64,000 nt of DNA from Tetracentron sinense (taxonomy: Eukaryota; Streptophyta; Magnoliopsida; Trochodendrales; Trochodendraceae): assembly GCA_015143295.1 (NCBI GenBank), contig CM026560.1, positions 5,830,501-5,894,500 of the forward strand. The letters are read 5' to 3'. Numbering within the stretch: position 1 is the first letter of the stretch; each line of letters begins with the position of its first letter. The translations under genes and the position numbers were made by a program. Of this stretch, positions 11,936 through 21,620 are shown in pieces. Below the pieces are notes generated by a model. The model made no database searches. It saw only the letters and a program-made list of their open reading frames with translations, and was not told the origin of the DNA.

Positions 11936-12113
11936 TTTTTCAAGTTGAATCCGAATTTCTTATGCTTTAAATCTTCTTTTTATTAATTAAAAGATTATTT
12001 TGAAAACCTCAATTCAAATTGATATACACATTAAACACATTTCATCGTTCAACACATATCATCATGTAGCACATTCAACTAAGATTTCTCAACTTTACAT
12101 TTTAGGCATATTT

Positions 12114-12870
12114 TTATTTAATGTCACACAGTCTAGTCATGTCTAATTCTCTTCTTAAGGAACTGAATCTATCATAAGGGAGTGGTTTAGTAAATATGTC
12201 AACAAGTTGGTTATTTGTTTCAACAAATTCCAATATTACATCCCCATTTTGAACATGATCCCTTACAAAATGATATCTTATTTCAATGTGCTTAGTTCTT
12301 GAATGTTGAATATGATTTTTGGTCATACATATTACACTTGTGTTATCACATTTAATATGGATTTTATCATAAAATAGTTTGAAATCTTCTAATTGTTGTT
12401 TTATGTAAAGAGTTTAAGCACAACTCCAAGCTGCTACATATTTAGCCTCAGCTGTAGATAGAGCTACTGTGTTTTGTTTCTTACAAGACCATGAAACTAA
12501 TGAGTGTCCTAAGAAGTGACATGTGTCACTAGTGCTCTTTCAATCAACTTTGCACTCAGCAAAGTCAACATCAAAATAACTAACTAGTTCAAGTGATGTG
12601 TTCTTAGGGTACCAAATTCTTAATTCAATTGTTCCAATTAGATATTTGAAAATTCTTTTTATAGCAGTCATATGTGATTCTTTAGGATTAACTTGAAATC
12701 TAGCACATATACAAACACTAAACATGATATTTGGTTTACTAGTAGTCAAGTATAATAAACTACTAATTATACATCGATACTTAGTTTCTTCCACACTTAT
12801 GCCATTTTCATCTTTATTCAGCTTTGTAGATGGACTCATGGGAATGTCAGCTTCCTTGGAGTTGTCCATC
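12114..12870 (-). pseudogene. Copia A RNase H domain
   Basis: Blocks in order on the minus strand: PMSPSTKLNKDENG (about 12840), YRCIISSLLYLTTSKPNIMFSV (a degraded YR..IGSLLYLT.TRPD motif), the RNase H start SYFDVDFAECKVD (Asp-containing strand), an interval with stops, then KHIEIRYHFVRD and the terminal NNQLVDIFTKPLP motif ending at 12114. RNase H removes template RNA from the RNA-DNA hybrid. Frame breaks at about 12540 and 12330 make it non-functional. Confidence 0.88.
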
Positions 12871-12923
12871 CTAAATTTCTTGAGTAGCTCTCTTGTGTAC
12901 TTGGCTTGATTGATGAAGGTTTC

Positions 12924-13862
12924 TTAATTTTTTTGCTTGATTTGAAGCCCGAGGAAGAAGTTCAACTCTCCCATCAAGCTCATTTTGAATTTATCTTGCA
13001 TAGTTTTAGTAAAATCTTGACAAAGAGTTTCATTAGTAGAACCAAAAATAATATCATTTACATAAATTTGTACTATAAACATATCATCATTTTTGGATTT
13101 TATAAACAATATAGTATCATTTTTTCCTCTAATTAAATTATTTTTAAGTAGGAAGCCACTTAATTTATCATACCAAGCTCTAGGAGCTTGCTTTAAACCA
13201 TATAGGGCTTTAGTGAGCTTGAATACATGATTAGGCATATTATGGTTTTCAAAACAAGAAGATTGTTTAACATATACTTCCTCCGAAATAAATCCATTTA
13301 AAACAGTACTTTTAACTTCCATTTGATATAGTTTAAAATCTTTAGAATTAGCATATACAAGAAACATTCTAATAACTTCAAGTCTAGTAACTAGGGTAAA
13401 TGTTTTTTCATAATCAATTCCTTCTTCTTGGTTGTATCCTTGAGCTACTAGTCTAGCTTTATTTTTAATGATGTTTCCACTGTCATCATTTTTATTTCTA
13501 AAGATCCACTTAGTACAAATTATGGATTTACTTTTGGGTCTAGGTACAAAGTCTCATACTTGATTTCTTTCAAATTGATTAAGTTCCCCTTGCATAGCAA
13601 TTCCCCAAGATTCATCATTAATTGCTTCAAATGTATTCTTAGGTTCAATTTGTGAGATGAATGCAAGGTTATTACAAATATTTATTCTTGTTCTTATACC
13701 TTGTTCCATTTTCTCAAGTATGAGATCTTTATGATGTTCTTTTATTAATCTCCAAGCCTTAGAAAGTTCATTATCTTCTTCATTTTCATCTAAGTTTTCA
13801 ACTTCTAAGGTTTTATCATCATTATTAACTTGATTTTCATTAATATCTTTATTGATTTCCAA
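12924..13862 (-). pseudogene. Copia A reverse transcriptase with a mutated YVDD box
   Basis: N-terminal motifs WGIAMQGELNQF and KARLVAQGYNQEEGIDYEKTF are followed by the long block 13367-12924 containing LTKALYGLKQAPRAWYDKL. The catalytic YVDD box reads YVND (codon AAT at about 13054), which removes one metal-binding aspartate. A stop or frameshift lies near 13550. The enzyme would copy element RNA into cDNA. Even the longest surviving block is catalytically dead by this substitution. Order and motifs are typical of plant copia elements of SIRE type. Confidence 0.92.
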
Positions 13863-13943
13863 AGTTGCTATATCTTTAGATATGTTTTCTATGTTGTCAT
13901 TTGGATCATCTTCATCAATTTTCTTAGATTCAAATGGATTAGA

Positions 13944-14790
13944 TTAATCAAATATTACATGCATAGGTTCTTCTATAATTAGGCAAGTTTTGTTAAACAC
14001 CCTATAGATTTTGCTATTTGAAGAATAACCAAAGAATATTCCTTCACTAGATTTTGGTTCAAATTTCTTTAAGTTGTGTTTGTTATTTAGAATAAAACAT
14101 TTGCATTCAAACACCTTAAAGTAACCGATATTTGATGATCTACCTTTCCAAAGCTCATATAAGGTTTTATTCAATTTATTTCTAATAACAACCTTATTAA
14201 TTACATAGCAAGAAGTATTTATGGTTTTAGCCCAAAAATAACTAGGTAATTTATGTTCATTTAGCATTGTTCTACCCATCTCTTGTAAAGATCTATTCTT
14301 TTTTTCAAGTACCCTATTTTGTTGAGTTATAGGAGAGGAGAAGTTATGGTTGAAACCATTTTATTCATAAAAAGATTCAAGATCTTTATTCTTGAATTCT
14401 CCACCTCTATCACTTCTATATTATTAACGGAGTAGCCTTTCTCATTTTGAACTCTTTTACAAAAAATTTCAAACAAAACATGCACTTCACTTTTACGAGA
14501 TAAAAATAATATCAAAGTGAATCTAGAGTAATCATCAACAATAACAAATGTATAGAGCTTACCACCTAAGCTAGCTACATCATTTAGCCTAAACAAGTCC
14601 ATATGCAATAATTCCAAAGGCCTAGAAGTTGATATTTCTAATTTTTTTTAAATGATGACTTAATTTGTTTTCCTAGTTGGCAAGCATCATAAATTTTATC
14701 TTTTGAAAATTTGGTTTTTGGCAAATCTTTTACAAGTTCATTTTTAGACAATTTAGATAGTAGATCCATACTTGCATGGCCTAACCTTCT
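13944..14790 (-). pseudogene. Copia A integrase
   Basis: From 14790 down there is a pre-integrase region with remnants of the HHCC zinc motif. The catalytic core start MELLHMDLFRLN...GGKLYTFVIVDDYSRFT (14617 on) carries two of the D,D(35)E aspartates, and the C-terminal core runs through SYFWAKTINTSCYVINK and LYELWKGRSSNIGYFKVFECKCF (14279-13944). A frameshift near 14327 separates the halves, and the catalytic Glu region is disturbed. The protein would insert cDNA with a 5-bp stagger, matching the 5-bp target duplication seen for this family. Confidence 0.88.
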
Positions 14791-15185
14791 CTATCACAAC
14801 CAACTAATTTCATTTATAGCTGAAAAACACATTAAGTTTTGAAAGGTTAATTCATCAAAATCTATGGTATATACATTTTCATTTCTATAAGCAATAAACA
14901 TTGTATTAATGTTGTCTTTGTCTTTAATTATGTAAAAATTTGATTTAAGAGACGCATTTAGACCTTTATCACATAATTGACTAATGCTTATAAAATTATG
15001 TTTAAGACCATCTACTAATAAAACATTTTCAATAAAAGTAGTATTGTCCATACCAACATTACTTATTCCGATGATCTTCCCCTTCGCGTTGTCCCCGAAT
15101 GTCACATGCCTTCCATCCTTAGGAGTGATTGAGATGAAAAGATTTTTATTCTCCAATATGTGTCTTGAGCATCCACTATCCAAGA
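14791..15185 (-). CDS. Copia A protease (decayed polyprotein segment)
   Basis: An uninterrupted 129-residue block begins with the catalytic signature DSGCSRH and continues with HVTFGDNAKGKIIG and VLLVDGLKHNFISISQLCD, the standard order of a copia aspartic protease. It ends just before the pre-integrase region. It is part of the gag-pol polyprotein and cleaves it during particle maturation. The active-site triplet is intact, but flanking stops prevent its expression as part of a polyprotein. Confidence 0.85.
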
Positions 15186-15680
15186 ATCATGTCGTCTTGG
15201 AGGAGCTAGACTTCAAACATACCTACAAGATAAGTTTAAGTAACTCTAATATATGTTCCTCCCGGTACCCACACTGTTTTGGTTTGTACCCAAATTGATT
15301 TATGAGTGTTCTTGGGAGGATAAGTTCCTTTTTGAACTCAAATCATGTTTGGTCCCTTATGAATGGTCTTGAGAGTGAATGATCCCTTTGGGACCCAAAC
15401 TTTCTTAACCATCTTCTTTCCATTGAAGGTGAAAAATGCATTAGATGGTGGGTTTAAAATACTAGTTGATTTAGTAAAAAGTTTTGGTATTCCTTTTATT
15501 TTGCAAAGGGATTATACCCAAGTCTGGCCTTACCAAAGATGCATCTTTGTTGGCCCAATAGTCTCTCTAAGTTCTTTTCACCTGTAGATAAAGTGTGAGC
15601 TATTTTAGTCAAATCTTTGACTTTAGCTTGAAGTTCATCACACGCACAAGATGACCCATAGGATATATTTTGAAATTCTT

Positions 15681-16947
15681 TTAATTTTCATTCAGAATTT
15701 CATTTTCATTTGCTAGGGAGGCATTTTCATTTTGTAAAAATTCACAAGAATTTGTAAGAGTAAGAATGACCAATTTGAAAAATTTGTTCATTGAAGTAAT
15801 TCTTTTGAATTCTATATATAACTCATCAAAAGCATCCCTAGTTTCATCATAAGAAAGGGATTCATTGAGTGAAGGAGTTACCTCATCCTCATTGGCCATG
15901 AGACACAAGTTGGCCATTTCTTCATTACTAGAATTTCTCGATCCGCTTTCCTCAAAATCGTCTCATGTAGCTTTCATAGCCTTTTCCTGGAACCTTTTGC
16001 TTTTCTTGAGTTAAGGACACTCCGTCTTGATGTGTCCCGGATTTTTGCACTCATAGCAAATGATTGACTCTTTCTTACTTGGTTCACCTTTTAATACTTC
16101 CTTGGTGACTTCTTTCTTGTAAGGCTTCTTCTTGAAGTTCCTTTTGTTTTTAAGGAACCTCTTGAATTTTCTAGCCATGAAGGCGATATCTTCATCTTCA
16201 TCGCTTTCTTCTTCTTCACTTTCTTCTTGATGAGATGACTTTAGAGCAAGTCCTTTCTTAAGTTTTCGCTCATCTTCTTGATGCCCATTTATGATTACTT
16301 CATGAGTCATCAATGACCCAAGAAGTTCATCCATTTGGACTTTGGTCAAGTCTGATCCTTTGCTTCTTGAATGACTATAACTTTGGGAGACCATTCATTT
16401 GGCAATGAACGCAGTACCTTTCTAACATTTTCTATACTATAATAAACTTTACCAAGTGTCTTTAGTCCATTCAAAATGTTAGTAAACCTAGTGAACAATA
16501 TTTCACTAATTGATTCAACTTTTTCTATTTTGAAAATTCATATTTGTGAACCAACATATGGATTTTTTCTTCCTTAACTTGGTTGGTTCCTTCATATATA
16601 ACTTGAAGTTTATCTCATATTTCTTTTGCTGAATCGCATTCTAAGACTCTATTAAACTCTTGTGGGCTTAGAGCACATTATAAATTGCTAATAGCCTTAA
16701 CATTTATCTGAATGAGTTTAATATCAACCTCATTCTACTCTTCCTCAACTTTAGGAATTCTAATATCATTAACCAATTTTGTGTGAAGATATGGACCTTT
16801 GACTATGACTCTCCAACATTTATAGTCAAGAGCTTAGATATAGAACATCATCCGGGCTTTCCAATTGTTGTAATTTTCTCCATTAAACAATGGAGGACGG
16901 GTGGTCGATTGGCTCTCTCCTAAGGTAGTAACAAAAATGTTTGTCAT
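15681..16947 (-). pseudogene. Copia A gag
   Basis: It starts at an ATG complementary to 16945-16947, about 50 bp from the primer-binding site. Motifs in order: a PPLFNGENYNNWKARMM-type N-terminus (about 16900), a KLQVIYEGTNQVKE block (about 16600), then MDELLGSLMTHEVIINGHQEDE, an acidic run, RKFKRFLKNKRNFKKKPYKK, and the CCHC knuckle CYECKNPGHIKTEC (about 16055-16015). A separate acidic, helical block (15917-15681) follows. At least two frame breaks occur (about 16400 and 16010). The N-terminal motif matches the copia gag domain. Confidence 0.85.
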
Positions 16948-16995
16948 TAAAATCTTTAACTCTAAGATGATTAAATCTGAATAACTAGAGTATTA

Positions 16996-17008
16996 GGCTC
17001 TGATACCA
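16996..17008 (-). promoter_or_regulatory. Primer-binding site of copia A
   Basis: The minus strand reads TGGTATCAGAGCC, an exact match to the 3' end of plant initiator tRNA-Met. It is two bases from the 5' LTR end. Confidence 0.93.
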
Positions 17009-17010
17009 AT

Positions 17011-18397
17011 TGTTACCCAGCTAATGGACCCTAGAGGGGGGTGATTAGGGTCAATGGCAATTAAAAAATTTTCTAAGTGATTTATGCGGAATTTAAATGA
17101 GTTAACTAATATGCTATAATGGATAAATAAGTTAAACAGAGAGAGAGAGATAAACGATACCACACACAAGATTGATATCGGGGTTCAGCAACTTGCCTAC
17201 GTCCTTGCCTTTAAGCTTCCCGTTTTAAGGAATTTCACACGATTCCACTGATCGTACTCTTCTTTATGGGCAGAGAGCAAACTTTTACAATCATTCTTAA
17301 GGGTGAGAATTACACCTTTTACAGTCATTTTCTCATGCTCAGGATAAAACCTCTTCAAGAGAGTGCCTCTCTTGGATACAAGAAGAACTCTTCTTCACTG
17401 GTGCAAGAATCTTGACTAAGCTTTTTATAATGAGTAGTTGGATATTAAATCCAAAATTGAAAACTCCTTGATGAGATAGATATGAGTGAAAAACAAATCT
17501 AATAATCTCTCAAAGATGATTGGAATTGAATGCTCTAACATAGAGGGATTGGGATTCTAGGTTTTCAATAAAAAAAAAACAGAGTATTGAATGCTTGAAT
17601 AGATTGGATAATCAATGAATTAATAAATAGTGTTAGATCCCCGTGTTTGTTCATAAATAAACTCTATTTATAGGTGAGCACTCAAATTTGGCCGTTGTGG
17701 AAATATTTAATGCGAAATAGTCATTGAAAACTAGCCGTTATGTTCAGTTCCCGCAAGCACTCGTCGACGAGTGAAGAGGAGTCATCGACGAGTGGAGAGA
17801 CAAAGCTCAAACATGAGCTACTGTTTTGGCCACTCGTCAACAAATCATTTGGACTCATCGACCAGTTCTCTGATTTTTTTACAGAGAACTCATCTTGATG
17901 AAACTAAAATGATAGGAGTGATGACTTGGTCCATAGGCATTCATAAAATTATTATTTTAATCATTTTTAGGTCCTTAGAATGATGTTCAAACTATTCTAA
18001 GTTTCCTAAGGTCTATCTTGGTTTTTTTTTTTACAATCAAGTTCCAAGATCTTGAGGACTTTACATGGTCCTAGATACTTTTGACTTTAACACTAGACTC
18101 CTTTGAGAGTTGGTCTTCTTTATGAGATTATGGAGCTTTAGTCTTGATGTGTCTTCATGATTTGGCTTGAGTCCTTGAAGTTTTTTCCTTGAAATAACTG
18201 ATACTTGACTTTTGACTTTGATTCTCTTGAGTGATTGATCTTTTCAATATTCCATAACTTGAACGATGATCTTAATGCTCTTTTTCTCTAAAAGTACATA
18301 GACTAAATGTAAACATTAGCATCATAATGATCATTCCATTATTGTGTTATCATCGAAACTATTAAGAGAACTTAGAGTTGTAACCTTGAGACTAACA
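17011..18397 (-). repeat. 5' LTR of copia A (family A)
   Basis: It starts TGTTACCCAGC and ends GAGACTAACA in plus orientation. A TATA motif (CTATAAATAG on the minus strand) lies at 17664-17673. Upstream in U3 is the 16-bp palindrome CACTCGTCGACGAGTG (17758-17773), followed by degenerate copies to about 17865. A GA-rich run and the TTGATATCGGGGTTCAGCAAC segment mark the R/U5 part shared with the other copies. Confidence 0.93.
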
Positions 18398-19083
18398 AAG
18401 ATTTGTTCTTCTTAGATGGACGAAGATTGAGTTCATAGGTTTCGAGTGATCCGACCAATTCCTCAATATTCAGAGAGTCAACATTTTTGCTCTCTTTAAT
18501 AGCAATGACCTTTGGTTGGAATCTCTCAGGTAGAGAGATCTAAGGACTTTCCTCACAACTCAGTTAACCTTTCACCTAAATTGAAACTAACATTGACAAT
18601 GTCACTAAGCTTTGCAGAGAATTCATCAAAAGTATCATTGTCATCCATATTAAAATGTTCAAATTTGGTGGTTAGCATTTGGAGCTTTGAGATCTTAACA
18701 CTGGTGGCTCCCTCATGGGTGATCTCAAGAATTCTTATGCCTCATTGGTTGTTTCACATGAGGAGATTCTTCTGAATTCCTCAGCTGTGACCGTAGTAAA
18801 GACTGCATTAAGACCCTTTGTGTTCCAACAACTAGTCTCAGGCTCTTCCTTGATCCATTCATTGGAGTATTTAACGATAATCACATCAGCAAGAATTTTT
18901 ACGGGCGATGTCCACCCATTTTTAGAGACATCCAAATTCTCTCATCAATGAAGACCAAATAAAAAAAATTCTCTCATCAATCGATTTAAGAAAGGCTCTC
19001 ATTTGAGCTTTCCAATATGCATAGTTATTCCCATCAAAAAGTGGGGGACAAGAGACTGATCCACCCTCTCTAAAAGTACTCAT
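18398..19083 (-). pseudogene. Copia C gag, N-terminal part
   Basis: It starts at an ATG complementary to 19081-19083. The sequence opens MSTFREGGSVSCPPLFDGNN and then YAYWKAQMRAFLKS, the diagnostic N-terminal motif of copia gag. A short direct duplication of GATGAGAGAATTT (about 18942-18980) shifts the frame. The downstream motifs EEPETSCWNTKGLNAVF, EGATSVKISKLQML and ELVGSLETYELNLRP are clear. The frame reaches 18398 and resumes at 4858 after removal of copia A. Confidence 0.88.
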
Positions 19084-19137
19084 TGATCATAGAGTACGCA
19101 TGATCATACTCAAGGGTTTAGCCTTATAGATGAACCC

Positions 19138-19149
19138 ACTCTGATACCA
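19138..19149 (-). promoter_or_regulatory. Primer-binding site of copia C
   Basis: The minus strand reads TGGTATCAGAGT, matching initiator tRNA-Met over 11 bases, two bases from the LTR end at 19152. Confidence 0.88.
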
Positions 19150-19151
19150 AT

Positions 19152-20365
19152 TGAAATTTATCCTGATCAATGATTTCTTAGACCTAGAGGGGGTGAATAG
19201 GTCTATCTAAAGATTTCTACTTACTTTTAAAATTTATCTAATTAATAAGTAGAAATAAGCATCCAATCAATCCACACAATCTGACAAGAGATTTTTACGT
19301 GGAAAACCCTTCAGGGAAAAAACCACCGGACCTAGTCTAACAAACAATTCACTATGAGAAAATTTTCAAGTATAAGACAAGACCTTACCAAACATGGACA
19401 TGACACTCTATTCCTTGGTACAGACTCTTGATCTTGAAATTCACGAACCAACAGGTTCGATCTCCACCATAGCAGATCTGGTTCCTCACTAGTCAACTAT
19501 TCTCAAAGCTACTTCAATCCACGATCTCTAAAGTCGATCTCATTCCACGAAGGCTCCGAATCACCCACTGGCCGAACACACTTCTCATGTGTTAAGGGTT
19601 AATGAATCAATTTAATCTAACAAATCTCTAGAGGGATCTTAAAAACATAAAGATCACACAATGCAAGATCTAAGAATGGAAAAGTTAATCTTGCATTCTC
19701 TTGAGAGATTGTGAAAGGAGGGATCAACAATGATCAATGAAAAACAATGAAAACCCTAGGAAAGAGTTCTCTGGCCTCCACTCTCACAAAAATATCAAAT
19801 CTCACCGAATTAGGTCATTATAAGTCGTATTTATAGGTTTAAAAGAGTTATAGTAGAACAAGGAGACCAAAATAAGCAAGACGGGTTGATCCCTCAAGAT
19901 GATCGGTCGACCAGTCCACTATGGTCGACCGGTCCCAATATGACTCTCTAGAAAATTTTCCCTAAGGAATTAGTGCAAGTAGCGGTCGACAAGTCAAGAT
20001 GAGTGGTCGACTGGTAGGCCAGGGGTCGACCGCTCGTCTGATCGGTCGACCGATTGGCTCAGAATAAGCCTACCAGTTGTCTATTTGCATAATATAAAAC
20101 AAAATTAATCTTGGGAATTTTCCTTAGTCTAAGTTAATCACCTAGGATGTTTTTCATATGATCTAAGCCAATTTACAACCTAGGTAATAGGTTACTAACT
20201 CTCTTTCCTTCCTAAAACTAGAAGCGGAGCTTGAATGATGAATTCTTCAATTTTCTTCAGCTTCACCAAACTTCATAACTCATGACTAGTTGAACCAAGA
20301 CTCAAACCTTAAAATGACCTAAATTTTGATCACAGAATTTGCCAAACCAAGTTAGGATTCACACA
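19152..20365 (-). repeat. 5' LTR of copia C (family B)
   Basis: It starts TGAAATTTATCC beside the primer-binding site and is taken to end at AGGATTCACACA, where family resemblance stops. The right boundary is therefore good to only a few bases. A TATA motif (CTATAAATAC on the minus strand) lies at 19827-19836. Upstream in U3, five or six GGTCGACC-type palindromes lie between 19887 and 20065, including ATCGGTCGACCGAT at 20041-20054. It is related to the solo LTR at 7672-9169. Confidence 0.85.
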
Positions 20366-21620
20366 GTAGAAGCTTAGTTAAGTTCTCAAATTTGTAGATG
20401 GTTTAGTTAGATTTTAAGTCGATAGAAGCTTAGTTAATCTCTTTCAAATCTGTAAATAAAATATGTAGAAGCTTAGTTAGTTTCTTTTCAAATAGAAGCT
20501 TAGTTAGTTTCTTTTCAAATACATAGCTTGGTTAATTGTTCAGAAATTTGGAGAAGCTTAGTAATCCAAATACATAGCTTGGTTAGATAGTTTAGTTGGT
20601 AGTTTAAAAAAATATGTTAGTTTCTTTTCAAATACATAGCTTGGTTAGTAGTTTAGAAATCTGTAGAAGTTTAGTAAGTCTCTTTTCGAATACATAGCTT
20701 AGTTAGTAGTTAGTTCCTCTTAAATCTGCAAATGCTAGTTAGTTCTTTTTAAAAAAATTGTTAGTTCTTTAAAAATCTGCAAATCTTAGTTAGTTATTTT
20801 AAAATCTACAAATCTTAGTAGGTTATTTTAAAAGATATGTTAGTTCTTTTAATATTTGCAAAAGTTAGCTAGTTCTTAAAATCTACATAGCTTAGTTAGT
20901 AGTTAGTTAGTTCCTCATAAATCTGCAAATGTTAGTTAGTTCTTTTACAAAATCTGTTAGTTCTTTTAAAATCTGCAAAAGTTAGCTAGTTCTTAAAATT
21001 TGCATAGCTTAGTTAGTTCCTATTAAATCTGCAAATGTTAGTTAGTTCTTTAAAAAAAAATCTGTTAGTTCCTCTTAAATCTGCAAATGCTAGTTAGTTC
21101 TTTTAAAAAATATGTTATAATCTGCAAATAGCTCAGTTAGTTTCTTTTTCGAATATGCAAATAGCTTAATTAGTTTTTAAAAAAATCTGTAAATAGATAA
21201 GTTAGTCTTAAAATCTGTAAAAAGATTAGTTAGTTTTTTAAAATCTGCAATTAGTTCATTTAGTCTTTAAAATTTACAAATAGGTTAGTTGGTTTTTAAC
21301 TTTGCAAATAGATTAGTTAGTTTTAAAATCTCTAAATAACTTAATTAGTTTTCTCAAACATGTAAGTAGCTTAGTTAATTGGCAAATAGTTTAGTTAAGT
21401 TGTAAAATATGCAAATAGTTCAGTCAGTTTTAAAAATATGCGATTAGTTCAGTTAGTCTTTAAAATCTGCAAATAGGTTAGGTGGTTTTCAAGATCTGCA
21501 AATAGGTTAGTTGGTTTTAACTCAGCAAATAGAATAGTTAGTTTCAACTCTGCAAATAGGTTAGGTGGTTTTCAAGATTTGCAAATAGGTTAAAATGGTT
21601 TTAACTCTGCGATTAGTTCA
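20366..21620. repeat. Degenerate GTTAGTTAG / TCTGCAAAT tandem-repeat field
   Basis: About 1.25 kb built from irregular units of roughly 25-45 bp. They combine GCTTAGTTAGT or GTTAGTTAGTTC with (A)TCTGCAAATAG and oligo-A/T runs. Later units carry AATAGGTTAGTTGGTTTT. There is no coding potential. It lies at the left border of an old gypsy LTR, in the position where related LTRs (about 1000-1320 and 22660-22930) carry their own short tandem blocks. It is probably an expanded internal LTR repeat; that attribution is inference. Confidence 0.8.

Larger units (their letters stand above)
4859..18397 (-). mobile_element. Copia element A, full length with both LTRs (13.5 kb including nested insertions)
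   Basis: The 5' LTR is 17011-18397 and the 3' LTR 4859-6223. Between them lie primer-binding site, gag (from 16947), protease, integrase, reverse transcriptase, RNase H (to 12114), a third ORF (11562 to about 6686, split by a solo LTR) and a polypurine tract beside the 3' LTR. The flanks GAGAT (4854-4858) and AAGAT (18398-18402) form a 5-bp target duplication with one mismatch. Removing the element restores the host copia C gag frame. The two LTRs differ by roughly one base in ten by eye, so the insertion is not recent. Stops and frameshifts make it non-autonomous. Confidence 0.92.
2576..20365 (-). mobile_element. Copia element C (SIRE/Maximus-like), twice interrupted
   Basis: This is the oldest layer of the left stack. 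It comprises a 5' LTR (19152-20365), primer-binding site, gag start (19083), gag continuation (4858 to about 3330), protease and start of integrase (to 2576). Gag is split by copia A (4859-18397) and integrase by the gypsy LTR ending at 2575. The gag frame is continuous across the removed copia A insertion. Its right flank lies in a repeat-rich gypsy LTR region (20366 on). Reverse transcriptase, RNase H and 3' LTR are beyond the left edge. The long gag with a coiled coil and two CCHC knuckles suggests the SIRE/Maximus lineage; this is inference from architecture. Confidence 0.85.
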
